64,000 bases of DNA. Origin: Granulicella sibirica. GTDB taxonomy: Bacteria; Acidobacteriota; Terriglobia; Terriglobales; Acidobacteriaceae. The stretch spans positions 186,001-250,000 of the forward strand of contig NZ_RDSM01000003.1 of NCBI RefSeq assembly GCF_004115155.1. The letters are read 5' to 3'. The notes under the pieces were generated by a model, which searched no databases, had not been told where the DNA came from, and saw only the letters and a list, made by a program, of their open reading frames with translations. Below are positions 20,862 to 30,262 of this stretch, in pieces (positions within the stretch are counted from its first letter, which is position 1; each line of letters begins with the position of its first letter). Both the position numbers and the translations under genes were made by a program.

Positions 20862-23003
20862 TCATTTTGCGCCTGCAGATCCGTCTTCTTCTACGACCGC
20901 GAAGCCCCACGGAGGCAGCGCCAGACTCGAGTTGGCCTGAACCGGAGCGTCATTCAGGAGGTTGCGGCCGGCGGCAAATCCGTAAGGAACACTTGACGGG
21001 TTGGCCGAGTAGTTGAGGACGTAATGGACGGGGTGGCCGTCGTGCAGGGTGCCACTCCGGATGATCATGGGGTAGTGAGCCTGCTGCGCGGGCGTGGTCA
21101 GACCGGCGCGAGTGACGGCTTCGGCCATGAGCTTCTCGAGGAGCGCGTCGGACGGCATAAAGCCGAGGTAGGTTACTTCGCCGCTCCCGTACTGGTTTCG
21201 GGTGATCGCGGCATAACGGCCCCAGGTGGGATGCTGGTAACGCGCGAGGACGGTTGCGGTGGTCGTCGGGGTGAGCAGTTCCATCCACCAGCGGGCCTGA
21301 TTCTCCTTGGCGCCGACGTGGTAGGGGTCTCCTGCCAGGGAGACGTTGTCAGGCAGGGTGAACTGGTTGTAAGTGACGCCTGTGCTTTCGGTGAGCATGC
21401 CGGGCTGGTCGGTGTGGCGGACCTTGACGTTCTCGTCGGAGAAACCGCTTTTGAAGGTGTAGAAGACGTGTCCGCCGCTCTTCGCGAACTGATTGAGGCG
21501 GGTGAGTTCAGCGTCGGTCGCTGCGTAGAGGGCTGGGACGACGATGAGCTTGTAGGCGGAGAGATCGGTGGTGGAGGGGTCGATGAAGTCGACCTCGGCG
21601 TTGATGCGGTAGAGGGCGTCGTAAAAGGGGCGGAGGACGTCGTTGTAGGTCTCCTTCGAAGTCCAGCCGAACTTGAAGCTGTCGAAGGCGGTCAATGCGC
21701 GGTTGCTGACATAGATCGCGATCTTGTTGTGCTTCTGCATGTTGACGAGCCTGGGGCCGAGACGGGCCAGGTCGTCGCCTATTGTCTTCGCCTCATCGTA
21801 GGTGGCGTTTGGTTTTCCGTCCTGGCTGAGGAGGCCGCGCCAGTAGGTTTCGAATGCGTTGTTGGTGGTGCTCCAGTGCCAGTACTCGACCATGTTGGCT
21901 CCGGAGGCGAGGTGACTGAAGGCTTGCAGGCGGAGTTGGCCAGGATAGGGAAGCCACTCGGGAAAGCCCTGGGCCTCGGTTTCGATGAGAAGGTAGTTCT
22001 GGCCGTGACGGAGGGAGCGGGTGAGGTCGCCGCCGAAGGCTATTTCGGTGCCGGTGAGGTGGTCCTGGGTGGGGTGATAGATGTCGATGCCGGCGACGTC
22101 GAGAGTCTTGGCCGCGTCGAAGTGGTTGACCTGGGTCTGGACGCCGTAGGAGTAGCCGCGCCAGTCGAGGTCGAAGTTTTGCGTGACGAACTGGCCGGGG
22201 CGTGCGTGGGCGTGGACAAGGTCGCTCTGCCACTGCAGGTACTCGGTGACAAGGCCGCGCTGGAACTCGGCGAAGGCTGAGGCGAGGCTTGCGTTGATGG
22301 TGCCGGTGACGTCGGGGAAGTCGCTCCAGTCGTTGACGCGATTGCTCCAGTAGTCCAGACCGAACTCCTTGTTGAAGGCGTTCAGGTCAGGCCACTTCTG
22401 CTTCAGTTGCGTGACGAAGGCTGCCTGAACGTTGGGTCCGCTGGTGTGGTACGACTTCGTCTCGTTGTCGAGTTGATAGCCGATCACGCTCGGGTGATCT
22501 TTGACGTGGTCGACGAGGGCGATGATCATCGCCTTCGCCGCCGAGCGGAAGTGGACATTCGTGATGTCCATGTTCTGACGTGCGCCGTACTTGCCCGGTC
22601 CTTGCGGTGTGATGGCGAGGACGTCGGGATGCTCGCGTGCGAGCCAGGTGGGGACGGCGTAGGTCGGCGTGCCGACGATGACCTTGATGCCGGCCTTGTC
22701 CATCGCGTTGAGTACGCGGTCGACGTAGGAGAAGTCGAACTTGCCTTCCTGGGGTTCTTCGGTTCCCCACGTCGATTCCGCGATGCGGATGACGGAGATG
22801 TGCGCGGCCTTCATCATGGCGACGTCTTCGTCGAGGCGATCGGTGGGGGTGTACTCGGTGTAGTAGGCGGCTCCGAAGAGGATGGTGTCGGGGAGCCTGG
22901 GCGTCGGGCGAGCCTGGGAGAGGAGGGTGGGTGCGGCCGCCAATGCGGAGAGAGAGAATACGAGCCGGAGAGCGGTCCGGAGGGTCGGGCGAGTCGCGGT
23001 CAT
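20862..23003 (-). CDS. GH42 beta-galactosidase, exported
   Basis: Glycoside hydrolase family 42 enzyme, releasing galactose or related sugars from beta-galactosides, about 713 residues. ATG 23003 (with GGAG upstream) is preferred to 23027 and gives a normal signal peptide (hydrophobic run ending LLSQARP). The barrel begins ILFGAAYYTEY. The acid/base is E181 in GYQLDNE and the likely nucleophile is E341 in LLIETEAQG, fitting the family pattern. A C-terminal domain follows with the trimerisation-type fold (LIVVPALYAATDAELTRL). Most characterised GH42 enzymes are cytoplasmic, so the apparent signal peptide is notable and suggests a periplasmic enzyme. Neighbours are a TetR gene upstream and a GH2 enzyme nearby on the other strand. 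Confidence 0.9.
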   Translation of the reverse strand: MTATRPTLRTALRLVFSLSALAAAPTLLSQARPTPRLPDTILFGAAYYTEYTPTDRLDEDVAMMKAAHISVIRIAESTWGTEEPQEGKFDFSYVDRVLNAMDKAGIKVIVGTPTYAVPTWLAREHPDVLAITPQGPGKYGARQNMDITNVHFRSAAKAMIIALVDHVKDHPSVIGYQLDNETKSYHTSGPNVQAAFVTQLKQKWPDLNAFNKEFGLDYWSNRVNDWSDFPDVTGTINASLASAFAEFQRGLVTEYLQWQSDLVHAHARPGQFVTQNFDLDWRGYSYGVQTQVNHFDAAKTLDVAGIDIYHPTQDHLTGTEIAFGGDLTRSLRHGQNYLLIETEAQGFPEWLPYPGQLRLQAFSHLASGANMVEYWHWSTTNNAFETYWRGLLSQDGKPNATYDEAKTIGDDLARLGPRLVNMQKHNKIAIYVSNRALTAFDSFKFGWTSKETYNDVLRPFYDALYRINAEVDFIDPSTTDLSAYKLIVVPALYAATDAELTRLNQFAKSGGHVFYTFKSGFSDENVKVRHTDQPGMLTESTGVTYNQFTLPDNVSLAGDPYHVGAKENQARWWMELLTPTTTATVLARYQHPTWGRYAAITRNQYGSGEVTYLGFMPSDALLEKLMAEAVTRAGLTTPAQQAHYPMIIRSGTLHDGHPVHYVLNYSANPSSVPYGFAAGRNLLNDAPVQANSSLALPPWGFAVVEEDGSAGAK

Positions 23004-23054
23004 AAGGCTCCAGGCGTTACGTAGCACAGGACGGGGAAGATAGCTCGTTGAAGT

Positions 23055-23639
23055 CTACGTTGTTGGGCGTGAGCCGAGGATGAGGATTTCGACGAGTCGC
23101 TTCGCGCTTTGCGGCCAATCCGGCGTGGAAGCTACGTTCGAGACGCCGACGAGCGCACGAAGAAGATCGATGGGGTCGATGTCGGGGCGAATGTCGCCGC
23201 TTGCGATGGCACGGGAGACCAGGGCTTCTATCGCGTGTTTGACCAGGTCGCCTGTGGTGTCGAAGAGCCTGGATGGTCCGCCGACGATGGTATTGAGGGC
23301 CGGGGCGATGATCTGCTTGGCGGCGATGTAGTCGACGAAGAGGAGCATCCAGGCGCGCAGAGCTTCGACAGGCGGCAGGGTTTTCGCGAACTCTGCCTCG
23401 GCAGCAGCCAGCTTTCCTACCTCGGTGCGGTAGACGGCTTCGAGAAGAGCGTCGCGGGTGGGGAAGTGGCGGTAGAGGGTTCCGGGGCCGACTCCGGCCT
23501 GCCTGGCGACGTCGTCCAGGCTGATATTTGCGCCTTCGCGGGTAAAGGCCTCTTTGGCGATCTCGAGGATGCGGTCCCGGTTGCGCTGCGCGTCGGCGCG
23601 CGGTCTTCGCTCGGCGGGTTGTGATGGTTTCTCAGTCAT
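23055..23639 (-). CDS. TetR/AcrR family transcriptional regulator
   Basis: 194-residue regulator. The N-terminal helix-turn-helix spans about residues 40-60 (ISLDDVARQAGVGPGTLYRHF), the standard TetR signature. The rest is a helical ligand-binding and dimerisation domain (TetR_C-type, with a Pro-Val-Glu-Ala-Leu-rich start near residue 90). It is divergent from the SDR gene at 23790. The gap holds two palindromes sharing GGAGA-N3-TCTCC, placed as expected for autorepression plus control of the SDR. Family call certain; the ligand is unknown, probably the SDR substrate or a related small molecule. Confidence 0.95.
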   Translation of the reverse strand: MTEKPSQPAERRPRADAQRNRDRILEIAKEAFTREGANISLDDVARQAGVGPGTLYRHFPTRDALLEAVYRTEVGKLAAAEAEFAKTLPPVEALRAWMLLFVDYIAAKQIIAPALNTIVGGPSRLFDTTGDLVKHAIEALVSRAIASGDIRPDIDPIDLLRALVGVSNVASTPDWPQSAKRLVEILILGSRPTT

Positions 23640-23662
23640 GCTTCCGTCACGGAAAATTATTG

Positions 23663-23685
23663 CAACCGGAGAATGTCTCCGGTTG
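23663..23685. promoter_or_regulatory. candidate TetR operator 1
   Basis: Perfect palindrome with 10-bp arms (CAACCGGAGA and TCTCCGGTTG) around ATG, 24 bases upstream of the TetR start. It shares the core GGAGA-N3-TCTCC with the second site. Two copies of one palindrome between a TetR gene and its divergent partner are strong evidence for an operator. Confidence 0.8.
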
Positions 23686-23698
23686 TCTGATACTTATT

Positions 23699-23715
23699 AC
23701 GGAGAGCATCTCCGT
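23699..23715. promoter_or_regulatory. candidate TetR operator 2
   Basis: Palindrome with 7-bp arms (ACGGAGA and TCTCCGT) around GCA. Its centre is 33 bp, about three helical turns, from that of operator 1, so two dimers would bind on the same DNA face. Confidence 0.75.
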
Positions 23716-23789
23716 TTTATGCGTGTCATAGCGGCGCGTCAACCGCGCTGCCTGGTTCCAATGAAAGGTCAAACTGCAGGGGGATGAAG

Positions 23790-24767
23790 ATGGCGAACAC
23801 TTTTGGTGCGAAGTCGACGACGGAAGATGTGCTTTCGGGTGTGAGGCTGGATGGCAGGCGGATTCTAGTTACCGGCGTTTCGGCTGGGATCGGCGTGGAG
23901 ACGGCGCGGGCGCTGGTCGCGCATGGAGCCTATGTTGTCGGTGCGGCGCGGGATCTCGCAAAGGCCGAAGGCGCTACGGCGCAGGTGCGTGACGATGCGG
24001 CTGCGAATGGTGGCGGCTTCGAGCTGATTGCGCTTGATCTCTCCGACCTGAAAAGCGTTCGGGCTTGCGCGGATGAACTGCTGAAGAAAGGCGAACTCTT
24101 CGACGTGGTGATCGCGAATGCGGGCGTAATGGCGACACCGTTCGGGCATACCTCCGATGGCTTTGAGACGCAGTTCGGGACGAATCACCTGGGCCACTTT
24201 GTGCTCGTCAATCGGATTGCTTCCCTGATCCGAGACGGTGGACGGCTGATCAACCTTGCTTCCTCGGGACATCGGTTCGCGAACGTCGATCTAGTCGATC
24301 CAAACTTTGAACACACGACGTATGAGCCGTTTGTGGCTTACGGGCGATCGAAGACGGCGAATATTCTGTTCGCGGTCGAGTTCGATCGGCGGCACAAGGA
24401 GCGGGGCGTGCGGGCTGCGGCGGTTCATCCGGGCGGGATCTATACCGAGCTTGGCCGTCACATGGAGCCGGGGCAGCTCGAGGCGATGGTGGCGCAGATC
24501 AGCAAGCAACTCGAAGCGGAAGGCGGCGGCCCGTTTGAGTTCAAGACGATTCCGCAGGGCGCGGCGACGTCGGTCTGGGCGGGTGTCGTGGCTCCGGCTG
24601 AGGAGATTGGCGGACGGTACTGCGAGAACTGCCATGTCGGCAGGATTGTGGCGGACGATGTGACCATCAGCGCGATCAGCGAAGGTGTTCGTGCGTATGC
24701 GCTTGATCCTGACAATGCCAAGGCGCTCTGGAAGAAGAGCGAGGAGATGGTTGGGGAGTCCTTTTAG
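23790..24767 (+). CDS. short-chain dehydrogenase/reductase (retinol dehydrogenase/WW-oxidoreductase-like)
   Basis: NAD(P)-dependent oxidoreductase of about 325 residues. The nucleotide-binding motif is TGVSAGIG, followed by the NAGVM strand, the Ser strand (LINLASSGHRF) and the catalytic pair YGRSK. A GGGGG ribosome-binding site lies six bases before ATG 23790; the ATG at 23784 is too close to it. The sequence resembles the long SDRs related to light-dependent protochlorophyllide reductase and WWOX, which are common next to TetR regulators. Regulation by the divergent TetR is likely from the two operators between the genes. Substrate unknown. Confidence 0.9.
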   Translation: MANTFGAKSTTEDVLSGVRLDGRRILVTGVSAGIGVETARALVAHGAYVVGAARDLAKAEGATAQVRDDAAANGGGFELIALDLSDLKSVRACADELLKKGELFDVVIANAGVMATPFGHTSDGFETQFGTNHLGHFVLVNRIASLIRDGGRLINLASSGHRFANVDLVDPNFEHTTYEPFVAYGRSKTANILFAVEFDRRHKERGVRAAAVHPGGIYTELGRHMEPGQLEAMVAQISKQLEAEGGGPFEFKTIPQGAATSVWAGVVAPAEEIGGRYCENCHVGRIVADDVTISAISEGVRAYALDPDNAKALWKKSEEMVGESF

Positions 24768-24961
24768 TACCTGCCGGTCCTGCTGAAAATCGGGATAGCG
24801 GTCTTACCACTGCCATCTCATCCCTTCGTCTGGTAGGATGCCCGGTTGAGTAGAGAAGCTTGGTCCAACGGTTGCGTGGAATCTATCCCGCGCCTCTGCC
24901 GCTGATCCCTTCTCCGCTCAATCGGGCGATTTATCTGATTTCAAACGAAGGACGAGGTGGT

Positions 24962-26842
24962 ATGAGCAACGTCTCCAGGATTCTTCCCAAGGCTTCTTTC
25001 ACGTGGCGCGTTTCGTCGGCTCTGCTTGTCTTCTGCGGACTGGTTCTACCGGTTTGCGCGCAGCAGCCGCTAAAGACACTGCTGGTTGGGGTGGACCGGC
25101 GTTCGGTTACTTCGCTTGATGGGGACTGGCATTATCTGGTGGATCAGCCACCAGCCAAGGGTCTTTATAAGCCGGATGGGACGGTGAAGGAAGACGGCTA
25201 CGGGCTGAACACGCACCCGAACATCAGCAGCGGGCCGCATAACGATGAGTACGACTTTGCCACGGCTCCGACGATGAAGGTGCCGGGAGACTGGAACACG
25301 CAGGATCCGGCGTTGTTCCGGTTCGAGGGCGTGGTGTGGTTTGAGCGGGACTTCGACTTTCAGGCGAAGGCGGGGGCTCGGACGTTTTTACATATCGGCG
25401 CGGCGAACTACAAGTCGTTTGTGTGGATGAATGGGAAGCATGTTTGCGATCACGAGGGTGGGTTTACCCCGTTTGATTGCGAGGTGACGGCGATTTTGAA
25501 GCCGACGCAGAACTCCGTCGTGATTGCGGTGGACTCGACGCGGATGGTGGATGGTATTCCTTCGGTGTCGATCGACTGGTTCAACTATGGCGGACTGAAC
25601 CGGGATGTATCTCTGGTGACGGTGCCGCCGGCGTTCATTGACGACTATGACGTCCACTTGAAGAAGGAGGCTACGTTTTCTTCAGTGAATGCGAATACGT
25701 TGACTGGGTATGTGCATGTCGTCGGTGCCGCTGCTGGTACGAATGTCACTGTCAGCGTTCCTGAAGCTGGGGTGAGGACGACGGCCAAGACGGATGGTGA
25801 CGGTAAGGCGGCATTCGAGGTGAAGGCGAGCAAGCTTGAGCTTTGGTCTCATGAGACACCGAAGCTGTACAAGGTCGAGCTGGCTTCGGGTGAGGACAGG
25901 ATCGATGAGGAGATCGGGTTCCGCGATATTCGGGTTGATGGGACGCGGATCCTGTTGAATGGGAAGGCAATCTTTCTGCAGGGCGCGAATATGCATGCCG
26001 AGGCTCCGATCCGGACGGGTCGCGCTTACAGCGATGAGGATGTAAAGAACATCTTCGGGTTTCTGAAGGATCTGAATGCGAACTTTGTGCGGCTTGCGCA
26101 CTATCCGCATGATGAGCGCATGGAACGGATGGCGGACAAGCAGGGGATCATGATCTGGTCGGAGATTCCGCTGTGGCAGCATATCTCGTTCGAGAAGCCC
26201 GAGGTGTATGCGAAGGCTACGTTCATGCTGAACGAGATGATTCGGCGGGATAGGAACAAGGCTTCGGTGATCCTGTGGTCGGTTTCGAATGAGACGCCGA
26301 ACAACCCGACGCGGACGAAGTTCCTGACGGATCTGGCGAACGAGGCGCGGAGGCTGGATGCGACGAGGCCGATTACGTCCGCGTTGATCGGACCGCATGC
26401 GAAGGGGGACCAGATCGTGCAGGATGATCCGCTGGCGAATGCTCTGGACGTGGTTGGGCAGAACGAGTACGTCGGTTGGTATGAGGGGACGCCGGATGAG
26501 GCAGACAAGCTGCATTGGACGATGCCGAATAAGCCTATCCTGATGTCGGAGTTTGGGGCAGAGGCGAAGTTCGGAGACCACGGTGGGAGGAACGATCGCT
26601 GGGCGGAGGAGCAGCAGGTGAACGTCTACGAACACCAGTTCGTGATGATCAACAAGATCCCGCAGGTGCGTGGGCTTGTGCCGTGGGTGCTGATGGACTT
26701 CCGCTCGCCGGGCCGCAATATTCCGAAGCTGCAGGATGGGTTCAATCGAAAAGGACTGTTCTCGGAGAAGGGGGAGAAGAAGCAGGCGTTCTATCTCTTC
26801 CAGAAGACGTACAAGGAGAGGTTGGTTGGTAAGGCGGAGTAG
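24962..26842 (+). CDS. GH2 family glycosidase (beta-galactosidase/beta-glucuronidase-like), exported
   Basis: Glycoside hydrolase family 2, 626 residues from ATG 24962. The ribosome-binding site is in AGGACGAGGTGGT; an upstream ATG at 24860 adds an implausible 34-residue leader. A signal peptide ends at VCAQQP. Domain order: sugar-binding jelly roll (SLDGDWHYLV to VPGDWNTQDPALFRFEGVVWFER), an immunoglobulin-like domain (about 225-325), then the catalytic barrel with acid/base E444 in WSVSNETP and nucleophile E530 in MSEFGAEA. Length and architecture match beta-glucuronidase-type GH2 enzymes more than full-length LacZ. It ends eight bases before the convergent TonB-dependent receptor, forming a small polysaccharide-use locus with it and the GH42 gene. 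Confidence 0.92.
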   Translation: MSNVSRILPKASFTWRVSSALLVFCGLVLPVCAQQPLKTLLVGVDRRSVTSLDGDWHYLVDQPPAKGLYKPDGTVKEDGYGLNTHPNISSGPHNDEYDFATAPTMKVPGDWNTQDPALFRFEGVVWFERDFDFQAKAGARTFLHIGAANYKSFVWMNGKHVCDHEGGFTPFDCEVTAILKPTQNSVVIAVDSTRMVDGIPSVSIDWFNYGGLNRDVSLVTVPPAFIDDYDVHLKKEATFSSVNANTLTGYVHVVGAAAGTNVTVSVPEAGVRTTAKTDGDGKAAFEVKASKLELWSHETPKLYKVELASGEDRIDEEIGFRDIRVDGTRILLNGKAIFLQGANMHAEAPIRTGRAYSDEDVKNIFGFLKDLNANFVRLAHYPHDERMERMADKQGIMIWSEIPLWQHISFEKPEVYAKATFMLNEMIRRDRNKASVILWSVSNETPNNPTRTKFLTDLANEARRLDATRPITSALIGPHAKGDQIVQDDPLANALDVVGQNEYVGWYEGTPDEADKLHWTMPNKPILMSEFGAEAKFGDHGGRNDRWAEEQQVNVYEHQFVMINKIPQVRGLVPWVLMDFRSPGRNIPKLQDGFNRKGLFSEKGEKKQAFYLFQKTYKERLVGKAE

Positions 26843-26850
26843 GCGGATGC

Positions 26851-29800
26851 TTAGTAGAGGATTTTGAGGGAAAACTGCACCTGGCGGGAAGTTCCGGCGG
26901 TCTTGCTGATGACGCCGAAGCCGGAGCCGGTGAGGATGTTCGCGGGCAGGCCGAGGTTAGCGATGTTGAAGACGTTGAAGAACTCCGAACGGAACTGGAT
27001 GACGGCGAGTTCGCCCTTGCCTCGGTGGCCTACGGGCGTGTCCTTGATGAGGGAGACGTCGAAGTCGTAGAAGGCGGGGCCTCGGAAGGTGTTGCGGCCG
27101 AGGGTTCCGAAGCGGCCGGAGTTGGGGCCGGTCCCGCCGGGGATCCCGATGGGAATGCTGAAGAAGGATGCGTTGCCGTCGCCGAGGCCGAAGTAGTCCT
27201 CGCGCTTGGTTCGGGCGGTGGAGAGCGCGGGAGTTGTGATGAGGTCGGGGCGGTCGGCGGAGCCTGCTCCGGCTCCCGTCTGCTGAACGCCGGAGTAGAC
27301 GGTGAAGGGAGAGCCGCTGGTGATGGTCGAGATGCTGATGACCTCCCATCCGGAACGGAGTTTCATGGGGAGCTGTTCGAGAGTCTGGATGCTCTCGAGG
27401 TGAAGGTCCTGGGCGGCGCTGAGGGAGAAGACGTGGGTTGTGTCGAACGAGGATGGGCCTTTTTCGGGGTGGGTGTCGAAGGGGTCTTGCGGGGAGGTGA
27501 GGGTGACCGCTCCGGAGGCTCCGGCGTTGAGACCGCCTGAGACGGTGCTTGTATCGTCGAGCGACTTCGACCAGGTGTAGCTTGCCTGGAGACCCGGGCC
27601 GCCATGGCCGGTTGTCCCCTGGAGCGAGGCCTGGAGGGCGTGGTAGCTGGAGTGCGAGGTGGCTCGGATGAGTTGCTCGGTGCCGAAGCCGCCGGTGACG
27701 TTTCCCTGCGCGTCGAACTCGGTGTGGCGGGCGAAGGCCGGGGTCGCGCCGGGGTAGGCGTTGGGGAAGCTGATGCGCGGCAGACGCATGGCTGCGGTTC
27801 CGATGTAGGTGGCGGAGGCGTTGAGGCTGCCGAAGGAACGCTCGAGGCCGGCGGTCCAGGTTCCGAGGTAGGCGTTGCCGAACTTGGGGTCGACGCCGCT
27901 GACGCTGATGGGATTGATCTGGTCTCCGGGAGAGATGGCGGCGAGGTCGCGCTCGTAGCGGTCGACGTCGAACAGGGTGTTGGGGGCGACGGCCTTGGTG
28001 TTGTTGTTGGGGAAGATGTCGGCGCCGTCCGGGGTGTAGGCGCGGGGGAGTTTGGAGGCGTCGATCTGGTAGCCGTAGGGAATGGGGTTCGCGCTGGAGG
28101 AGGTGAGGCGCGGATAGATGGCGAAGGGGGAGCCGCCGGTGAGGAGGTTGTCCTGCCAGATGTTGGGCGGGACGGTGGTGAGGGCTCCGCCGGCGTGGAG
28201 GATGAGGTGCTGGGGGAGTTGGGTGTCGAGCTGGACGCGGGGGGACCAGTTGAAGCGGCTGTTGTCGTATGCCGGTTGCGGGTTGACGACGAAGATCTGG
28301 CCGAGGGCGTTGTTGGCGTCGCGGAGGCTGGAGGTGCGGTGAGCGCGCTCTTCGATGGGGGTGTAGTGCTCGTAGCGGAGGCCGTAGTTGAGGGTGAAGC
28401 GGTCGTTGATCTTCCAGGTGTCCTGAATCCAGGCTCCCCAGGCGCTGCGGCTGGTGGCGGCGGGTCCGATGTGCTCTCCGCCGGAGGTGAAGGGGGAGGC
28501 GACGGCTACGTTGTAGTTGAAGGCGCTGCCGACGAGAAAGCTGGAGAGCGTGTCGGGAAGCGGGTCGCCGGCGTGAATGACGTGGGCGCCGGACTGCGAG
28601 CGGATCTCGACGGGGGAGTAGGCGGCGCCGCCACCGAAGTCGAATTCGCCGTTGAGGCTCTGGCCGAAGTAGCTTGTGTCGCGGTTGAGGCGAACCTCGG
28701 CACCTGCCTTGACGTTATGGCGTTTGGTGGTGAAACTGGCGGATTGGCGGAGGGAAAACAGGTTATTGAAGGCCGCGATCACACTTCCGGCGGTGGAATT
28801 GAAGGATTCGTAGAGGCCGTCGTTGAACTTGATGGCAGGGTCGGTGTGGTTGTTGGTGATGAAGGCGGGGGTGGTGCGGGTGATGTCGAACTGGGTTTCG
28901 AGGATGAGGCGGGGGGAGGCGGTGCGGGCGTAGTCGAAGGTGACGTTGCGCTGGTGATCGCGGTACTGGACGCCGAAGGAGGGGTCGAGGGCGGTTTGGT
29001 CGGGGTTTGTGGTGGGGCCGATCAGGTTGTCGAAGGAGACGCGGCCGAAGAAGTGGTTTTTCGGGCCGGCCTGATGGTCGAGGCGGACGGAGAACTGGTC
29101 GGAGGTGGTGAGGATCTTGGCGGAGGTGGCGTAGGTGTGGACGCCGAAGGCTCCCTGGGGGTAGTTGGGGAGGGGGTAGCGGGCGAGAATTTTGGCTATG
29201 CCGGGATCGATGCGGACGGTGAGGGGATCGCCGGGAAAGGCTGTGGAATCAATGCCTGAGCGCTCCTGGGCGGTGGGGACGGGGAATACCTGGGTGGTTC
29301 CAAGGACCTGGCGGAGGGCTTGAAGTTCAACAAAGTAGAAGGTTTTGCCCTCACCGTCGTAGATGTGCGGGAGGATGACGGGTCCGCCGTTGGTGAGGCC
29401 GAACTCGTTGCGGCGGAAGGGTGGGATTCGACCGGGATTTGCGGGGGAGGAGTGGTCGAAGTAGTTGCGGGCGTCGAGTGAGGAGTTGCGGATGAATTCG
29501 AAGAAAGAGCCGTGAATACGGGCATTTCCGGAGCGCGTGGAGATGTTGGTGAAGCCGGAGGAGCCGTGGCCGATCTCGGCGGGCATCCAGCCGGAGGTGG
29601 AATCGATGGCCTGGATGGCGTCCACGTTGAAGTTGGAGAAGGTGGAGCCGCCCATTTCGGGGTCGCTGGTTTCGGCTCCGTCCATGGCGAAGGTGGCCTC
29701 GACGCCGCGCTGGCCGTTGATGGCGAACTGGGGGGTGTAATTGGTTCCGTTGGAGTCGGTGCTTGTGCCGACGGAGAGCAGGAGAAGGGCGCTGAAATCG

Positions 29801-29949
29801 CGTTTATTCAGGGGAATTTCGCTGGCGGCGGAGCTGGCGAGGGATTCGGCCGGGGGCTTGGGGGCTTCCTGCGCGGAGTCGGTGGGGGTTTGGGAGTAAG
29901 CCGACGGGACGAGGAGGACGAGCGCGGCGATGGGGAGGCAGAGCTTCAT
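26851..29949 (-). CDS. Oar-like TonB-dependent receptor lacking the carboxypeptidase-regulatory domain
   Basis: Outer-membrane receptor, 1032 residues. A clear signal peptide (MKLCLPIAALVLLVPSAYSQ) is followed by a short Pro/Ala/Ser-rich linker and directly by the plug (IPLNKRDFSALLLLSVGTST, then FAMDGAETSDPEMGGSTF). Unlike the receptors at 2984 and 7618 there is no beta-sandwich domain before the plug. The barrel contains NEFGLTNGGPVILP and WSPRVQLDTQLP and ends VQFSLKILY, with a C-terminal aromatic residue. Convergent with, and eight bases from, the GH2 gene. The pairing suggests an oligosaccharide ligand. The call is confident; the ligand is inference. Confidence 0.9.
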   Translation of the reverse strand: MKLCLPIAALVLLVPSAYSQTPTDSAQEAPKPPAESLASSAASEIPLNKRDFSALLLLSVGTSTDSNGTNYTPQFAINGQRGVEATFAMDGAETSDPEMGGSTFSNFNVDAIQAIDSTSGWMPAEIGHGSSGFTNISTRSGNARIHGSFFEFIRNSSLDARNYFDHSSPANPGRIPPFRRNEFGLTNGGPVILPHIYDGEGKTFYFVELQALRQVLGTTQVFPVPTAQERSGIDSTAFPGDPLTVRIDPGIAKILARYPLPNYPQGAFGVHTYATSAKILTTSDQFSVRLDHQAGPKNHFFGRVSFDNLIGPTTNPDQTALDPSFGVQYRDHQRNVTFDYARTASPRLILETQFDITRTTPAFITNNHTDPAIKFNDGLYESFNSTAGSVIAAFNNLFSLRQSASFTTKRHNVKAGAEVRLNRDTSYFGQSLNGEFDFGGGAAYSPVEIRSQSGAHVIHAGDPLPDTLSSFLVGSAFNYNVAVASPFTSGGEHIGPAATSRSAWGAWIQDTWKINDRFTLNYGLRYEHYTPIEERAHRTSSLRDANNALGQIFVVNPQPAYDNSRFNWSPRVQLDTQLPQHLILHAGGALTTVPPNIWQDNLLTGGSPFAIYPRLTSSSANPIPYGYQIDASKLPRAYTPDGADIFPNNNTKAVAPNTLFDVDRYERDLAAISPGDQINPISVSGVDPKFGNAYLGTWTAGLERSFGSLNASATYIGTAAMRLPRISFPNAYPGATPAFARHTEFDAQGNVTGGFGTEQLIRATSHSSYHALQASLQGTTGHGGPGLQASYTWSKSLDDTSTVSGGLNAGASGAVTLTSPQDPFDTHPEKGPSSFDTTHVFSLSAAQDLHLESIQTLEQLPMKLRSGWEVISISTITSGSPFTVYSGVQQTGAGAGSADRPDLITTPALSTARTKREDYFGLGDGNASFFSIPIGIPGGTGPNSGRFGTLGRNTFRGPAFYDFDVSLIKDTPVGHRGKGELAVIQFRSEFFNVFNIANLGLPANILTGSGFGVISKTAGTSRQVQFSLKILY

Positions 29950-30262
29950 GCGGATCGGGGCCTTATGTTGTTGATCCGAGTACAGTAACAGGCGGGGTGC
30001 GCGGCTGGCGCGTTTTGTGGTGCAGGATGCGGTCCAATGTACGGTAAACGTGGTTAGCGGGCCGGTAGAAAACGTGGTGAGGGGTGCGTCTTTCTTGGGC
30101 GGATGCGTTTTCGCAGCATGTTTTTCCGAAGTGCTGATGAAGGACGGGGTCTTCGCGGGCAGAGTCTGTCAAGTAGCGGCTGCTTTTGCCGTGATGGGAG
30201 TTCGCGAAACGACATTACAAAACTGTTACCGGGGCATGAACGCGCGCACCTGAGAATGGGGT
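29950..30262. other. divergent intergenic region, 313 bases
   Basis: Region between the divergent receptor and desaturase genes. It must hold both promoters. I see no strong inverted repeat, no convincing coding frame and no clear -35/-10 pair. Short open frames across it lack ribosome-binding sites and family features. Confidence 0.5.

Noticed and set aside
27604..29259. 551-codon open frame antisense to the third receptor
   Set aside because: Gly/Val/Glu-rich, no motifs and no ribosome-binding site; a shadow frame.
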